A DNA stretch of 6,237 bases from Polaribacter sp. (GCA_030731695.1 JANQTK010000084.1:1-6237); one strand, 5' to 3'; positions 1-6,102 are shown, counted from the first letter of the stretch. A program made the numbers and translations. The notes: generated from the letters alone by a model not told the origin.

Positions 1-851
1 ATCAACAACGATTGGATTTTGCACAATTTGATTTGCTATTTATCAATGGAAATCATTTTGAAGGTGCCAAACAAATCTTGATTTTAGACGAAGAAAAAGA
101 AGCGTCTGTTTTAAAAAGAATGTTGCAATTAACTGATATTCAATGCATCATTAAATTAAAAAAAGAAACGCCTATTTTTCCTTTTTTGATAGAAAAATTC
201 CCTGAAATCAAAAATATTCCTTGTTTTTCAATAGATGAAATTGATAAAATTTCATCACTGATTCATCAAATCATTCAACAAAAAACAGCAAAAATAAAAG
301 GCTTGATTTTGATTGGTGGAAAAAGTACGCGAATGGGAACAAACAAATCGTTGCTAGAATTTCATGGAAAACCACAAAAAGATATTGCCAAAGAATTACT
401 AGAAAAGCAAGGTTTAGAAACTTATTTTTCAATAGCAAATCCAACAGAAAAAAGTAATGAAATTTCAGATACTTTTTTGAATTTAGGACCTTTTGGAGGC
501 ATTTGTTCAGCGTTTCAAAAAGATCCAAATTCAGCTTGGTTGGTATTGGCAACTGATGTTCCTTTTGTCAATGATGAAGTTATAAAATTAGTATTACAAA
601 AAAGAAATCCTAGTAAAGTTGCCACAGCAATCAAGGGAAAAAATAAGGAATTTGTGGAGCCATTAATTACCATTTACGAGCCAAAAGCATATTCAATTTT
701 GTTGCAATATTTGGCTCAGGGTTATTCTTGTCCAAGAAAAATGCTCATCAATAATGATGTTGAAATTGTAGAAATTGACGATGATTTGATACGAAATATC
801 AATACTCCTGAAGAGTTGGAGGCTGCTAAAATTGAGATAGAAAATAATTAA
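1..851 (+). CDS. mobA: Molybdenum cofactor guanylyltransferase-like protein (MobA-type NTP transferase) with extra N-terminal domain, 5' end missing
   Basis: The reading frame is open from the window edge (codons in phase with position 3) to the TAA at 849-851, so the gene starts upstream. The TTG at 12 only looks like a start. Numbered from that TTG, residues 96-279 are a MobA-type nucleotidyltransferase: the nucleotide-binding loop GLILIGGKSTRMGTNK (97-112), LGPFGGI (158-164), the metal-binding region LVLATDVPF (177-185) and the terminal NINTPEELEAA. Known members attach GMP to molybdopterin in the cytoplasm. About 95 visible residues come before this domain and include INGNHFEGAKQ. I recall Bacteroidota homologues of about 370 residues with such an N-terminal extension, its role unknown to me. 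The MoeB/ThiF-like gene downstream supports a molybdenum cofactor role. The exact substrate (GTP or CTP) cannot be read from the sequence. The loop has IGG where LAGG is usual, a mild change. Confidence 0.85.
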   Translation, partial: QQRLDFAQFDLLFINGNHFEGAKQILILDEEKEASVLKRMLQLTDIQCIIKLKKETPIFPFLIEKFPEIKNIPCFSIDEIDKISSLIHQIIQQKTAKIKGLILIGGKSTRMGTNKSLLEFHGKPQKDIAKELLEKQGLETYFSIANPTEKSNEISDTFLNLGPFGGICSAFQKDPNSAWLVLATDVPFVNDEVIKLVLQKRNPSKVATAIKGKNKEFVEPLITIYEPKAYSILLQYLAQGYSCPRKMLINNDVEIVEIDDDLIRNINTPEELEAAKIEIENN

Positions 852-853
852 AA

Positions 854-904
854 AGTTCTCAATACAATTCTGATGAAAAATCAGAATTACTCGAACAGAC
901 AATA
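854..904 (-). repeat. 51-bp palindromic intergenic repeat, left copy (inverted)
   Basis: Read on the minus strand, this stretch aligns without gaps to 925-975. The outer 20 bases match at 17 positions and the last 16 match at 14. Shared blocks are TATTGTC, TTCGAGT and AATTGTATYGAGAAYT. The centre differs in sequence from the other copy but is itself a perfect 9-bp hairpin (866-874 with 880-888, loop GAAAA). Preserved flanks around a centre that changes but stays self-complementary are typical of REP-type repeats. I recall similar TTCGAGT...TATCGAGAA repeats between genes in flavobacterial genomes but cannot confirm copy number here. Confidence 0.7.
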
Positions 905-924
905 TTTTATCATAACATATTAAG

Positions 925-975
925 TATTGTCAATTCGAGTGATTTTTGAAGAATGAAAAAATTGTATCGAGAATT
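925..975 (+). repeat. 51-bp palindromic intergenic repeat, right copy
   Basis: This is the partner of 854-904 in opposite orientation, separated by a 20-base AT-rich spacer. Its centre forms a short hairpin (ATTTTT at 942-947 with AAAAAT at 957-962). Across the two copies, ACTCGAA-CA-GACAATA (889-904) pairs with TATTGTC-AA-TTCGAGT (925-940), giving 14 base pairs around a 2x2 internal loop. Three further pairs (905-907 with 922-924) extend the stem. The run GATTTTT follows at 941-947, so the doublet could also end the mobA transcript. The copy overlaps the spurious upstream part of the next reading frame, which argues that the gene starts at 988. Confidence 0.7.
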
Positions 976-987
976 CAAAAAAATAAA

Positions 988-2067
988 ATGAAACCTACTA
1001 AAAACCAACTTTTCAAACGTCAAATTACGTTGTCAGAAATTGGAGAAATTGGACAAGAAAAACTCCAAAAAGCTTCTATTTTGATAGTTGGTTGTGGAGG
1101 TTTGGGAAGTGCAATTGCAGTGTATTTGGCTGCAAGTGGCATTGGAAAAATTCATTTAGTAGATTTTGATACTATTGACAGTAGTAATTTGCATAGACAA
1201 GTTTTTTATACTTTAGATGATATTGGCAAACCAAAAGCATCCGTTTTAGCAACATTTATAAAACAAAGAGCGCCATTTACTGAGGTAACTTTTAACAACA
1301 ACGCTGTTACAAAAGAAACTGTTTTCGGGCTGATTGATAAGGTAAATGTTGTGGTTGATGGTACAGATTCACTTCCTACAAAATACTTGTTAAATGATGC
1401 TTGTGTGATAAAAAACAAACCATTAGTGTATGGTTCTTTGTATAAATTTGATGGCTATGTTGCCAGTTTTCATTTACCACTACAAAATGGATTTTATTCA
1501 GCAAATTTAAGAGATGCTTTTCCTGAAATGGCCACTGATATTCCCAATTGTGAAACTGCTGGAACGTTGAATGCAATTGTTGGAATGATAGCTACAGCTC
1601 AAGTAAATGAGGTATTGAAAATTATTACTCAAATTGGAAAACCACTTCAAAATGAATTGTTGATATACAATTCTTTACAAAATTCACAATTGAAAATGCA
1701 GTTAAAACCTACTTTTTCAAAAGAGAAAATCCAAAAAATATTCGATTCTGAAAGCTATTTTGATGCAAATTGTGAAGTTCAAAATTCAGATTGGTTGATT
1801 TCATCTGTTGAATTAAAAGAAAAATTATCAGATAAAAATCTCGAAATTATTGCAGTTTTACCCAATTTACAATTGCCTTTCCAAGTGCATCAAACCATTC
1901 CAATTCAGAAGTTTTCAATAGAAAAAATGACTGTTGATTCGTCTAAAACTTATGTCATTGTTTGCCAAAAAGGATTGAACAGTTACAAAGCAACTGCCAT
2001 TTTAAAAAATCATTTTCCGGATTTGAACGTGTTTAGTTTGGCTGGTGGAATTGAAAATTATCAATAA
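988..2067 (+). CDS. moeB: HesA/MoeB/ThiF-family E1-like adenylyltransferase with C-terminal rhodanese domain
   Basis: This 359-residue cytoplasmic enzyme is expected to adenylate the C-terminal glycine of a ubiquitin-like sulfur carrier (MoaD or ThiS). The Rossmann/ATP domain shows IVGCGGLG (33-40), LVDFD (57-61), SNLHRQVF (66-73), GKPKAS (81-86) and VVDGTDS (122-128). The candidate thiol residue is Cys188 in PNCETAG. A shortened rhodanese domain fills about 270-359, with CQKGLNS (Cys326) as active-site loop and LAGGIENY at the end. Oddly, both zinc CxxC pairs usual in MoeB/ThiF are absent: only five cysteines remain, none paired. The ATG at 988 is preferred over an in-frame TTG at 946 because the family normally begins shortly before the RQITLSEIG segment and the extra 14 codons lie in or beside a repeat. 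The mobA-like gene upstream favours a MoeB role, but ThiF cannot be excluded. Confidence 0.85.
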   Translation: MKPTKNQLFKRQITLSEIGEIGQEKLQKASILIVGCGGLGSAIAVYLAASGIGKIHLVDFDTIDSSNLHRQVFYTLDDIGKPKASVLATFIKQRAPFTEVTFNNNAVTKETVFGLIDKVNVVVDGTDSLPTKYLLNDACVIKNKPLVYGSLYKFDGYVASFHLPLQNGFYSANLRDAFPEMATDIPNCETAGTLNAIVGMIATAQVNEVLKIITQIGKPLQNELLIYNSLQNSQLKMQLKPTFSKEKIQKIFDSESYFDANCEVQNSDWLISSVELKEKLSDKNLEIIAVLPNLQLPFQVHQTIPIQKFSIEKMTVDSSKTYVIVCQKGLNSYKATAILKNHFPDLNVFSLAGGIENYQ

Positions 2068-2068
2068 T

Positions 2069-2620
2069 TTATTTTTTCCATTCAAGCGATTCTATCAGTT
2101 GTAAAATATCTTTTTTAATATATTCAACTGCGGGTAAAATGGAATCATAATTGGGTTTTGCATAGAAATACAAAGCTCCTTTTATAAAATGATGTGTGCT
2201 ATCAGTTACATGAAATTGCAGGTTTGATGCTGCATTTCCTGTGATTTCATACATACTTCCAAAGACTCTTTTTTCATAGTTTAAAAAATCTTTCGGAATA
2301 ATTTGTTCTGCTTTTACAGCGTGTTTAAACACTAACTTTTCAGCATCAACTAGTAATTCTTGCAGGTTGTTTTCAATAGGTCTGTACGTAATATCAACAG
2401 AAGCTTTTAAGTTTGGATATTGAATTTTTAACCAATTATTTGTTTCATCAACAATGATGGTATTTTTTTGAATATCAAAAGAATAAGGTCTTACAAGAGC
2501 TAGGTTTTGATAATTTTTTTCGGGGTATTCTAAACTTAAGTATGCTTTAGGTTTTGGTAAAAAATCGGAATTACAAGAAAAGAGAATAGAGAAAAGAGAA
2601 AAGAAAAAAAAATTACGCAT
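2069..2620 (-). CDS. gldD: Gliding motility lipoprotein GldD
   Basis: This 183-residue protein begins with a lipoprotein signal peptide: a very Phe-rich hydrophobic stretch (4-14) and a lipobox LFSC with Cys16 as the lipidated residue. The mature part has the conserved GldD features KPKAYLSLEYPE (23-34), ITYRPIENNLQELL, the ITGNAAS...FHVTDSTHHF region, and ALYFYAKPNYDSILPA near the end. Length fits the family. GldD is one of the lipoproteins required for gliding in Flavobacterium johnsoniae and is tied to the type IX secretion/gliding machinery of the cell envelope. Its biochemical role is not known to me. The start codon lies inside the end of gldE (8-base overlap, ATGCGTAA), which suggests coupled translation. 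Codons 3-6 contain nine T in a row. The stop codon is one base from the stop of the convergent MoeB-like gene. Confidence 0.95.
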   Translation of the reverse strand: MRNFFFFSLFSILFSCNSDFLPKPKAYLSLEYPEKNYQNLALVRPYSFDIQKNTIIVDETNNWLKIQYPNLKASVDITYRPIENNLQELLVDAEKLVFKHAVKAEQIIPKDFLNYEKRVFGSMYEITGNAASNLQFHVTDSTHHFIKGALYFYAKPNYDSILPAVEYIKKDILQLIESLEWKK

Positions 2621-3941
2621 TTCTGGTGGCTTTAATTTGTTTGATGCGTTTTTTATCCAACGCTTCTATGGTAAACGTGTAATTCTTGAAATTTATTTTC
2701 TCCCCTTTTTTAGGAAATTTTCCTGAAATCTCTAAAATAAAGCCGGCCAAAGTTTCGCTTTCTCCTTTTTCACGTTCAAAAATATCTTCATCTTCATCAT
2801 CCAAAACTCTGCAAAAATCCTTAATTGTCGTTTTGCCTTCAAAAACATAATTGTTTTCATCAATTTTAGAATATGACAAATCTTCATCATCAAATTCATC
2901 ATTGATGTCGCCCACAATTTCTTCGATGACATCCTCTAAAGTCACCAAACCACAAGTTCCTCCATATTCATCCACCACAATCGCCAAGTGATTTTTACGG
3001 CCTCTAAAATCATCTAATAAATCGTCTAGTTTTTTATTTTCAGGCACAAAAAATGCATCTCGTACTAAATTTTGCCATTTAAAACTAGTTTTGTTTAAGT
3101 GAGCTAACAAATCTTTTGCGTATAAAACTCCGATAATAGTATCAATATTGTCTTTATAAACAGGATTTCTAGAGTAGCCTTTTTCGAGTATTTTTCTCAA
3201 AACTTCTTCAAAAGGTTCGTCAGCAGAAATTGCAAAAATATCGATTCTAGGAGTCATGATTTGCACTGTTTCAGTGTTCCCGAAATTGACAATTCCTTCT
3301 AAAATTTTTTGTTCTTCTTTTGTTGTGGCACCTTCAGAAGTTAATTCTAATGCCTGAGAAAGTGTTTCTACATTAAAATTAGAGTTCATGTTTCCTAAGT
3401 TTCTTTCAATAAATTTGGTAAGCCAAATCAAAGGCATGCTAAAAGGTGTCAAAATAGTATTGATGAAATTTATAAATTTCGACATCTTTCTTGAGAAAAA
3501 TAGTGCATTTCTAGATGCGTAAATTTTTGGCAACACTTCTCCAAATAAGAGTATTAAGAACGTAACCAAGATTACTTCTATCAAAAAACGAATGGGAATT
3601 TGAAAGTAATATAAGTTGAGTTGGTAGTCAAAATCGCCAAATAAATTTTCGGCCAAAGTGGCGAATAATAGTACAATTAAAATATTGATAAAATTATTTG
3701 CGATTAAAACAGTTGCCAATAATTTTCTTGGTCTTTCTAATAATTTTACAACAATATTTTCACCTTTTGCTTGATTTGATAAAATATTCAAATCGGTTTG
3801 AGAAAGAGAGAAAAAAGCTACTTCAGTTCCTGAAATTAGGGCAGAAGCAATCAGTAAAAAAATCAGCGCAATTGCATTGATTACAATAAGGATATTGAAA
3901 GTTGTGAATAATATAAATAAAGGTTCAGGATCTGGATCCAA
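2613..3941 (-). CDS. gldE: Gliding motility-associated protein GldE (CNNM/CBS/CorC-type membrane protein)
   Basis: This 442-residue inner-membrane protein is of the TlyC/CorC type. Residues about 15-185 are the CNNM (DUF21) transmembrane domain with hydrophobic segments near 16-37, 75-98 and 115-135 and the motifs SGTEVAFFSLSQTDL and FGEVLPK. A CBS pair follows: MTPRIDIFAIS and YSRNPVYKDNIDTIIGVLYAKDLL, then VVDEYGGTCGLVTLEDVIEEIVGDI (323-347). A CorC_HlyC domain ends the protein (about 360-440). Acidic stretches lie at 349-361 and 380-396. Relatives transport or regulate Mg2+/Co2+; GldE was found with GldD in F. johnsoniae gliding genetics. The start is TTG (3939-3941): an in-frame stop lies only six codons upstream and the next in-frame ATG is codon 153, past most of the membrane domain. 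ssb ends 19 bases upstream, so the genes are probably co-transcribed. Confidence 0.95.
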   Translation of the reverse strand: MDPDPEPLFILFTTFNILIVINAIALIFLLIASALISGTEVAFFSLSQTDLNILSNQAKGENIVVKLLERPRKLLATVLIANNFINILIVLLFATLAENLFGDFDYQLNLYYFQIPIRFLIEVILVTFLILLFGEVLPKIYASRNALFFSRKMSKFINFINTILTPFSMPLIWLTKFIERNLGNMNSNFNVETLSQALELTSEGATTKEEQKILEGIVNFGNTETVQIMTPRIDIFAISADEPFEEVLRKILEKGYSRNPVYKDNIDTIIGVLYAKDLLAHLNKTSFKWQNLVRDAFFVPENKKLDDLLDDFRGRKNHLAIVVDEYGGTCGLVTLEDVIEEIVGDINDEFDDEDLSYSKIDENNYVFEGKTTIKDFCRVLDDEDEDIFEREKGESETLAGFILEISGKFPKKGEKINFKNYTFTIEALDKKRIKQIKATRNA

Positions 3942-3960
3942 AGGTTGAGGTTTTCGTTAA

Positions 3961-4392
3961 TTAAAATGGTAAATCGTCATTTTCTTCAGTATTACTTGCA
4001 CTAATTACTGCTGAAGGTTGACTAATTTTTGTATTATTTGAGTTGTTTTCAGTATTTTTTTTGTTGGATAACATCGTTAATTCTGTCACATGAATTTCAG
4101 TTGCATAACGTTTGATGCCATCCTGTTCCCATTGACGATTTTTCAATTTTCCTTCCAAATATACTTTGTCACCTTTCACTAAATATTTTTCGCAAATTTC
4201 GGCTAATTTGTTTTTTACAACCACATTATGCCAATCAGTATTGGTGATTTTTTCTCCAGTTTGTTTGCTAACATACGTTTCGCTGGTAGCCAATGGAAAA
4301 CGTCCAATAGAGTCACCTCCATCAAAATAGTGCATTTTAACTTCGTCACCTAAATTTCCAATAAGTATTACCTTGTTGATAGTTCCTGCCAT
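3961..4392 (-). CDS. ssb: Single-stranded DNA-binding protein
   Basis: This 143-residue protein has an N-terminal OB fold (about 1-108) starting MAGTINKVILIGNLGDEVKM, with the conserved TDWHNVVVKNKLAEICEKYLVKGDKVYLEGKL region split over 52-82. A linker rich in Asn, Ser and Thr follows (about 110-137), and the C-terminus is the acidic tip EENDDLPF, which in SSB proteins docks replication and repair partners. The protein binds exposed single-stranded DNA in replication, recombination and repair. It is first in an ssb-gldE-gldD gene line, with mutY just upstream on the same strand (42-base gap). A promoter-like sequence lies 22-54 bases before the ATG. This arrangement recurs in flavobacteria as far as I recall. 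Length and motifs are normal. Confidence 0.97.
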   Translation of the reverse strand: MAGTINKVILIGNLGDEVKMHYFDGGDSIGRFPLATSETYVSKQTGEKITNTDWHNVVVKNKLAEICEKYLVKGDKVYLEGKLKNRQWEQDGIKRYATEIHVTELTMLSNKKNTENNSNNTKISQPSAVISASNTEENDDLPF

Positions 4393-4413
4393 AGCTTTCT
4401 GGATTTAATGAAT

Positions 4414-4446
4414 CAAAAGTACTAAAAATATCAATTACTTTTTCAA
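4414..4446 (-). promoter_or_regulatory. Probable promoter for ssb-gldE-gldD
   Basis: On the minus strand TACTTTTG (4414-4421) matches the Bacteroidota -7 element TAnnTTTG exactly. A TTG at 4444-4446 lies 22 bases further upstream, within the 17-23 base spacing known for this group. The upstream element falls inside the last codons of mutY. The predicted start of transcription is near 4407, giving a leader of roughly 15 bases before the ssb ATG. Confidence 0.55.
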
Positions 4447-5478
4447 TTGAAATTTTGCTAAAAAATTTGCAATCAATACTGGTACAGGAAAAGTTTGAAC
4501 TGTTTTCCAAGGAATTTCAGCGCTTTTGTTTGATGCAGTTTCTACAATCCAAAAATGAGTATATAAATGTTGATGCGATAACTTGTGAATGATTTCTTTT
4601 GGGTTAAACAATGAAATTGTAGTTTCTTCGGGAAATAAATCTGAAAATTCTTTGGATGAAATGAGTTGCTCTTCATTAATAATCTTATCAGTTTCTATCA
4701 ATGGAAATTGATACAAACCCTGCCAAATTCCTTTGTCATTTCTTTGAGTTAACATCGTTTTATCATCATCAGTTTTTACAACCAGATAATTAAAATAACG
4801 CTTTTTTATCTTAATTTTTTGCTTTTTTACAGGTAACTCTTTTATCTGATTTTTCTGAAGTGCGACACAACTTCCTGAAAATGTACATTCGTTACACAAT
4901 GGGTTTTGAGGTTTGCAGACAATTGCGCCAAAATCCATAATAGCTTGATTGAAGGTTCCTGGTTGATTTTTATCAATCAAATTTTGTGCTAATTCTTTAA
5001 ACTCTTTGATTCCTGATGATGAATTAATGGGTGTTTGAATGCCAAAATATCTTGCTAAAACTCTGTAAACATTTCCATCAACCACTGCAGTTGGTTCATC
5101 AAAACAAATGGAGGCAATTGCAGAGGCTGTATAATCTCCAATTCCTTTTAAAGTGATGATTTCTTTGAAAGTTGATGGAAATTCCCCATTCAATTCATTT
5201 GTAATATATTTTGCCGTAAAATGTAAATTTCTTGCACGAGAATAGTATCCCAAGCCTTGCCACATTTTTAAAACTTCAGTTTCTGAGGCATTTGCCAAAT
5301 CAGAAACTGTTGGATAATTTTCTGTAAATTTCAGGTAATAACTCATTCCTTGCGCAACACGAGTTTGCTGCAACATTATTTCGGAAAGCCATATAAAATA
5401 AGGGTTTTTGGTTTTTCGCCAAGGCATTTCGCGATTGTTTTTAAGGTACCAAACAATTAAAATTTCAGAAAAAATCAT
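4435..5478 (-). CDS. mutY: A/G-specific adenine DNA glycosylase MutY
   Basis: This 347-residue enzyme removes adenine mispaired with 8-oxoguanine in base-excision repair. The N-terminal catalytic domain shows MPWRKTKNPYFIWLSEIM with catalytic Glu33, the helix-hairpin-helix LKGIGDYTASAIA (110-122), and VVDGNVYRVLAR with catalytic Asp134. The 4Fe-4S site is complete: Cys188, Cys195, Cys198 and Cys204 (C-x6-C-x2-C-x5-C). Residues about 225-347 form the NUDIX-like domain (GIWQGLYQFPL, LSHQHLYTHFWIVE) that reads the 8-oxoguanine strand. Length is normal and every key residue is present, so it should be active. It reads away from the HU gene, with a shared 130-base upstream region, and is followed 42 bases later by ssb, which may also receive read-through transcription. 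Confidence 0.97.
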   Translation of the reverse strand: MIFSEILIVWYLKNNREMPWRKTKNPYFIWLSEIMLQQTRVAQGMSYYLKFTENYPTVSDLANASETEVLKMWQGLGYYSRARNLHFTAKYITNELNGEFPSTFKEIITLKGIGDYTASAIASICFDEPTAVVDGNVYRVLARYFGIQTPINSSSGIKEFKELAQNLIDKNQPGTFNQAIMDFGAIVCKPQNPLCNECTFSGSCVALQKNQIKELPVKKQKIKIKKRYFNYLVVKTDDDKTMLTQRNDKGIWQGLYQFPLIETDKIINEEQLISSKEFSDLFPEETTISLFNPKEIIHKLSHQHLYTHFWIVETASNKSAEIPWKTVQTFPVPVLIANFLAKFQLKK

Positions 5479-5496
5479 TTACAAAAAATTGGTCTG

Positions 5497-5504
5497 CGAA
5501 ATTA
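5497..5504 (-). promoter_or_regulatory. Possible weak -7 element for mutY
   Basis: TAATTTCG on the minus strand differs from TAnnTTTG at one base and ends 18 bases before the mutY ATG. No TTG is present at the expected distance upstream, so this is only a candidate. It is the best match in the mutY side of the divergent region. Confidence 0.3.
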
Positions 5505-5541
5505 CAGTTTAAAATTCAGATAATTTTAAAGGTTTATTTTT

Positions 5542-5569
5542 TTGGAATAGATTAATTATCATATATTTG
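5542..5569 (+). promoter_or_regulatory. Strong Bacteroidota-type promoter for the HU gene
   Basis: TTG at 5542-5544, a 17-base spacer and TATATTTG at 5562-5569 match the TTG-N17-23-TAnnTTTG consensus in full. Transcription should begin near 5576, about 33 bases before the HU start codon. The leader is A-rich (ATTAATAAAAATAGAATC before the ATG) without a Shine-Dalgarno sequence, as is usual for this phylum. Confidence 0.75.
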
Positions 5570-5608
5570 CATCCGCATTTTTGAAATTAAATTAATAAAA
5601 ATAGAATC

Positions 5609-5899
5609 ATGACGAAAGCAGATATCGTATCGAAAATTTCAGACAAATCAGGAATTGAAAAAACAGACGTTTTAAACGTAGTTGAATCTTTTATGGCTGA
5701 AGTTAAAGGTGCATTAGAACAAGGAGACAATGTATATTTAAGAGGTTTTGGTAGTTTTATCATTAAAACTAGAGCAGAAAAAACAGGTAGAAATATCTCT
5801 AAAAACACTACTATTAAAATTCCAGCTCACAATATTCCATCTTTTAAACCAGCAAAAACGTTTACTGAAGGAGTAAAAAACAAAGTTGTAGTAAAATAA
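5609..5899 (+). CDS. hup: HU-family DNA-binding protein
   Basis: This 96-residue protein is a bacterial HU/IHF-type histone-like protein that dimerises and bends DNA in the nucleoid. It has the family's length and order: helical N-terminal part MTKADIVSKISDKSGIEKTD, the LRGFGSFIIKTR turn (44-55), the DNA-binding arm GRNISKNTTIKIPAHNIPSFKP (60-81) and the final helix. The arm tip has Ile63 where HU proteins such as that of E. coli have the intercalating Pro63. I recall RNISKNTT as common in flavobacterial HU proteins, so this looks like a lineage trait. It has a strong promoter and is followed after 53 bases by the small basic-protein gene, with a modest hairpin between them. Confidence 0.95.
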   Translation: MTKADIVSKISDKSGIEKTDVLNVVESFMAEVKGALEQGDNVYLRGFGSFIIKTRAEKTGRNISKNTTIKIPAHNIPSFKPAKTFTEGVKNKVVVK

Positions 5900-5912
5900 T
5901 CAAATACAAATC

Positions 5913-5932
5913 AAAACCTACTTCTAGGTTTT
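5913..5932 (+). terminator. Hairpin after the HU gene, possible partial terminator
   Basis: AAAACCTA (5913-5920) pairs perfectly with TAGGTTTT (5925-5932) around a CTTC loop. The T run is inside the stem and is followed by AAAC, so termination is likely incomplete, allowing read-through to the small downstream gene. Because it is symmetrical it could act on either strand or protect the HU mRNA 3' end. Confidence 0.5.
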
Positions 5933-5952
5933 AAACAAAACAGCAAGCAATT

Positions 5953-6045
5953 ATGCCAAGTGGTAAAAAAAGAAAGAGATCAAAAATCTCAACACACAAG
6001 AGAAAAAAGAGAGCAAGAGCAAATAGACATAAGAAGAAAAAGTAA
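5953..6045 (+). CDS. 30-residue extremely basic protein, probable small ribosomal protein
   Basis: An ATG at 5953 opens a 30-codon frame ending at TAA 6043-6045. It begins MPSGKKRKRSK and ends RANRHKKKK: 11 Lys, 6 Arg and 2 His of 30 residues, with no acidic residue. The segment HKRKKRARANR fits the pattern HKxKKxxRxxR that I know from the AURKAIP1/COX24 family (mycobacterial bS22, mitochondrial mS38), so an rRNA-binding role in the ribosome is the best guess. A newly named ribosomal protein has also been reported from a flavobacterial ribosome structure; I cannot check whether it is this one. Its position between HU and ribonuclease G/E and the strong terminator overlapping its stop codon support a real, expressed gene. 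Automatic annotation would often miss it because of its size. Confidence 0.8.
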   Translation: MPSGKKRKRSKISTHKRKKRARANRHKKKK

Positions 6046-6062
6046 GCTTTAGCTTACTTTTT
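6037..6062 (+). terminator. Strong intrinsic terminator overlapping the stop codon of the basic-protein gene
   Basis: AAAAAGTAAGC (6037-6047) pairs perfectly over 11 bp with GCTTACTTTTT (6052-6062) around a TTTA loop, giving a Rho-independent hairpin whose T run forms the end of the 3' arm. The stop codon TAA (6043-6045) lies inside the 5' arm, so ribosomes finishing the gene would cover the hairpin. Confidence 0.75.
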
Positions 6063-6102
6063 CGTTTATAGTTTAGCGAAAAGCAAAAAGTTCATTGACA
6101 TC

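Noticed and set aside
271..902. Minus-strand open frames opposite the mobA-like gene and the repeat
   Set aside because: Low-complexity products opposite a well-supported coding gene, without recognisable motifs.
946..987. In-frame TTG start giving 14 more residues to the MoeB-like protein
   Set aside because: The extra codons lie mostly in the 51-bp repeat, and the family begins close to the ATG at 988.
953..991. A 12-codon upstream frame (MKKLYREFKKIK) whose TGA overlaps the ATG at 988
   Set aside because: It is made almost wholly of the repeat sequence and has no independent support; the overlap is probably chance.
1206..1576. Minus-strand open frames opposite the MoeB-like gene
   Set aside because: Shadows of conserved E1-enzyme coding sequence in the other strand.
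2732..2932. Alternative-frame minus-strand frame inside gldE
   Set aside because: It overlaps the CBS and CorC region, whose protein motifs are clear in the gldE frame.
3698..3880. Plus-strand 60-codon frame opposite the gldE membrane domain
   Set aside because: Antisense shadow with no promoter or family resemblance.
5587..5808. Minus-strand 73-codon frame opposite the HU gene
   Set aside because: The HU protein is unmistakable on the plus strand.
6056..6091. Alternative pairing of ACTTTTT (6056-6062) with AAAAAGT (6085-6091) as an antiterminator
   Set aside because: The partner is made only after polymerase has passed the terminator, so it could not prevent termination; A/T runs pair easily by chance.
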